From Ryuthela nishihirai (lineage: Eukaryota; Arthropoda; Arachnida; Araneae; Heptathelidae), in assembly GCA_038380435.1 (NCBI GenBank), contig JAWZYU010000125.1, forward strand, positions 620,001 to 684,000: 64,000 nt of DNA. The letters run 5' to 3'. The translations under genes were made by a program, and so were the position numbers. The notes beneath the pieces are model-generated. The model did no database searches. It saw only the letters and a list, made by a program, of their open reading frames with translations, and was not told where the DNA came from. Every line of letters starts with the position of its first letter. The first letter of the stretch is position 1. Below are positions 59,001 to 62,000 of this stretch, piece after piece.

Positions 59001-62000
59001 TAATTTGCATTTAGCAGTTAGACTACTGGACCAAACAGTAGTTTTCACACTGAATTGATCGCCATAGAAATGGCCCTTAAGTGGGGTACTAGTCTGTCCT
59101 GTGACAAAGTTTTTATTTTATCTCATTGTCGATCAGTTCTTCAGTTTTTAGGAGACCCGGGAAGATCTAGCAACAATGAGCTTTTTTTGCAACATTTTGC
59201 AGTTGGCGAATCAAACGATGGAAAAGGGCATTGAGTTGGAAAATGAAGAAATGGAGAATGAGAGAATGGAAAAAGGCAAACGTGCAGTGGATTCCCAGCC
59301 ACGTCGGCATAGGAGGAAATGATATTATTGACAGAATAGCTAAGGAAGTTTTATTTACATGAAAACCAGCTCAATATTCCAAGGGGTTTCGGTTATTATA
59401 AAAGCAAAAATAAGCAAATTTTAAAGTTCATTTTTCCTCACATCTGAATCATATGAGTTTGATTATTCAAACCATTGATCCATTTCAAGATGTGGCAGGG
59501 GTGGCTCAGTTGGTAGCGCGCCAGGCTCGTAATCTGTAGTTCCCAGGTTCGAGTCCCAGCTGGGTCAGCGTTGAGATTTATCTCCGCAAAATTCCCCGCC
59601 CTGCCCACGGTCAGTAGGGGACACCGATGGGCTTGGAAAGGCCGCCGTCCGTCGGATGGGACGTTAAACCGTGGCCCAGTGTGCGGGAGAGCTATACCCT
59701 GTGCACGTAAAGAACACGCTGGATGGCCTTGACGGGAGGCTACCATCTGTCTCCCAACAGCTGTTCCAGTGGGTCCCCTCCCCAACCTTCTCTGAGCCTT
59801 TGGGGTCCATGTGACCTAGCCATTTAGCCCATGGTGTGCAAAAAAATGCCGCTCAGAGGTAAAACAACCCAACCCATTTCAAGATTTAGGACTGACTAAA
59901 AAGGACATAGTAACCATTGCCAGTCTCAGAACAAGGACCACAAGACTGAATGATCAAATGCATAAGATGAACAGAGCTGAGTTAGAGAGCTGAGACAGAT
60001 ATTTTTTTTTTGGTAACTACTACTGAAATATTACTTTTCACAAGGCCTGATTTGCAAGGGGGGGGAGGGGCGTTAAAGGCGTATTTACATGTATTTTGAA
60101 ATTCTACTAAGAATAACGCAGACAAAAAATTGTTAAAATTAGGAATATTTCATGGATTTTTCAAGGTGTTTTTAAAGACCACTAAAACGGAAGGGAAAAT
60201 GCTATACTGCAATGGAAATCCAGATCTTCGCTGCCCCCGCACCTTTATTTTATTTTTATATTTATTTATTTTTTTTTAGATCCCAGCCTGCTATCTATAT
60301 TTTCCGAATTTTCTATTAGTTTCAATTTTCACAATTAGAGGGTGCTAAATTTTGTAACCAGCAAAACTTTCCCCACTAAAAACGATATAAAGAGACAATA
60401 ATTGCACCCTGGTTCTACAAATTAAGCGCTATTCCTTAGTTACTAATTATTTACCTTCCAATAAACTGTCGGTTATATTTTACTTTATCGTTTGAAGCAT
60501 ACGTAATAAGTAGAAATTTATGATTTAATAACTTTTTAGTTAATATTAAAAGTGGTAACTATTATTTCTTCAGAACATTAGATCTTTTGGACCAGTTTCA
60601 AACTTCTTCGAATGGTCTGGATTATATCTACCGAATGATTTGTGGAGAGCAAGGAGTTTGGATTTCGTTGAGAGGATCGTCTATTTTGCAGCTGTGGGAT
60701 TCTCACAGCCTCACTTGCCGTTTGCTCTACGATGTCAGAGACAATTACTGCACTAGGGTTCTCAAGGTTAGTGCTAGTCTTTAGTTACGAATCAATCACT
60801 CTCAATAAACGATTACTTGCATTTTACTTTATCATTTCAAAGACTGAGCATGTATTGGGAACGGAAGAAAGAAGTGATCTGGTTTTCTCCTCTTTTCTTG
60901 GATTTTAATTTTTTTTCCCCTTCTTTTCTATTTGTTTTCTCGCTTGTATGTACTTCCTTCCATTTGCCTATTTGTTCTTTTATTTCGTTTGGTCATTTGC
61001 TCTTTTATTTCGTTTGGTCATTTGCTCTTTCCTTCGTTCTGTTCTTTGTTTCTCTATGCGTTCCCTTGTTCTTATGTACGTTCGACTGTTTATTCTTTTT
61101 GTTTGTTCCTTTGTTTTTTCGTTCGCTCTTATGTACGTTCGACTGTTTATTCTTTTTGTTTGTTCCTTTGTTTTTTCGTTCGCTCTTATGTACGTTCGAC
61201 TGTTTATTCTTTTTGTTTGTTCCTTTGTTTTTTCGTTCGTTCGACTATTTCTTCTTCTTCTTCTTTTTTTGTTCTTTCATTCGTGGGACTTTTTTTTTTC
61301 TTTCGACTATTTATTCTTTTTGTTTGTTGCTTGATTCTTTCGTTCGTTCGACTATTTATACTTTTGTCTGTTCCTTTTTATTTCGTTTATTCGACTATTT
61401 ATTCTTTTTCGTTTGTTCTTTTATTCTTTCATTAGTTCGACCATTTTTTCTCTTCGTTTGTCCCTTTGTTCTTTCAACTATTTATTCTTTTTGTTTGTTC
61501 CTTTATTTTTTCGTTCGTTAGACTATTTCTTCTTCTTTTTTCTTTGTTCTTTCGTTCGTTCGACTTTTTTTCCTTTCGACTATTTATTCTTTTTGTTTGT
61601 TGCTTGATTCTTTCGTTCGTTCGACTATTTATACTTTTGTCTGTTCCTTTTTATTTCGTTTATTCGACTATTTATTCTTTTTCGTTTGCTCTTTTATTCT
61701 TTCATTAGTTCGACTATTTTTTCTCTTCGTTTGTTCCTTTGTTCTTTCAACTATTTATTCTTTTTGTTTGCTCCCTTGTTCTTATGTACGTTTGACTGTT
61801 TATTCTTTTTGTTTATTCCTTTGTTTTTTCGTTCGTTCGACTATTTATTTTTCTTCTTCTTCTTCTTTTTTTGTTCTTTCGTTCGTTCGACTTTTTTTTT
61901 CTTTCGGCTATTTATTCTTTTTGTTTGTTCCTTTATTCTTTCGTTCATTCGACTATTTATACTTTTGTCTGTTCCTTTTTATTTCGCTTATTCGACTATT

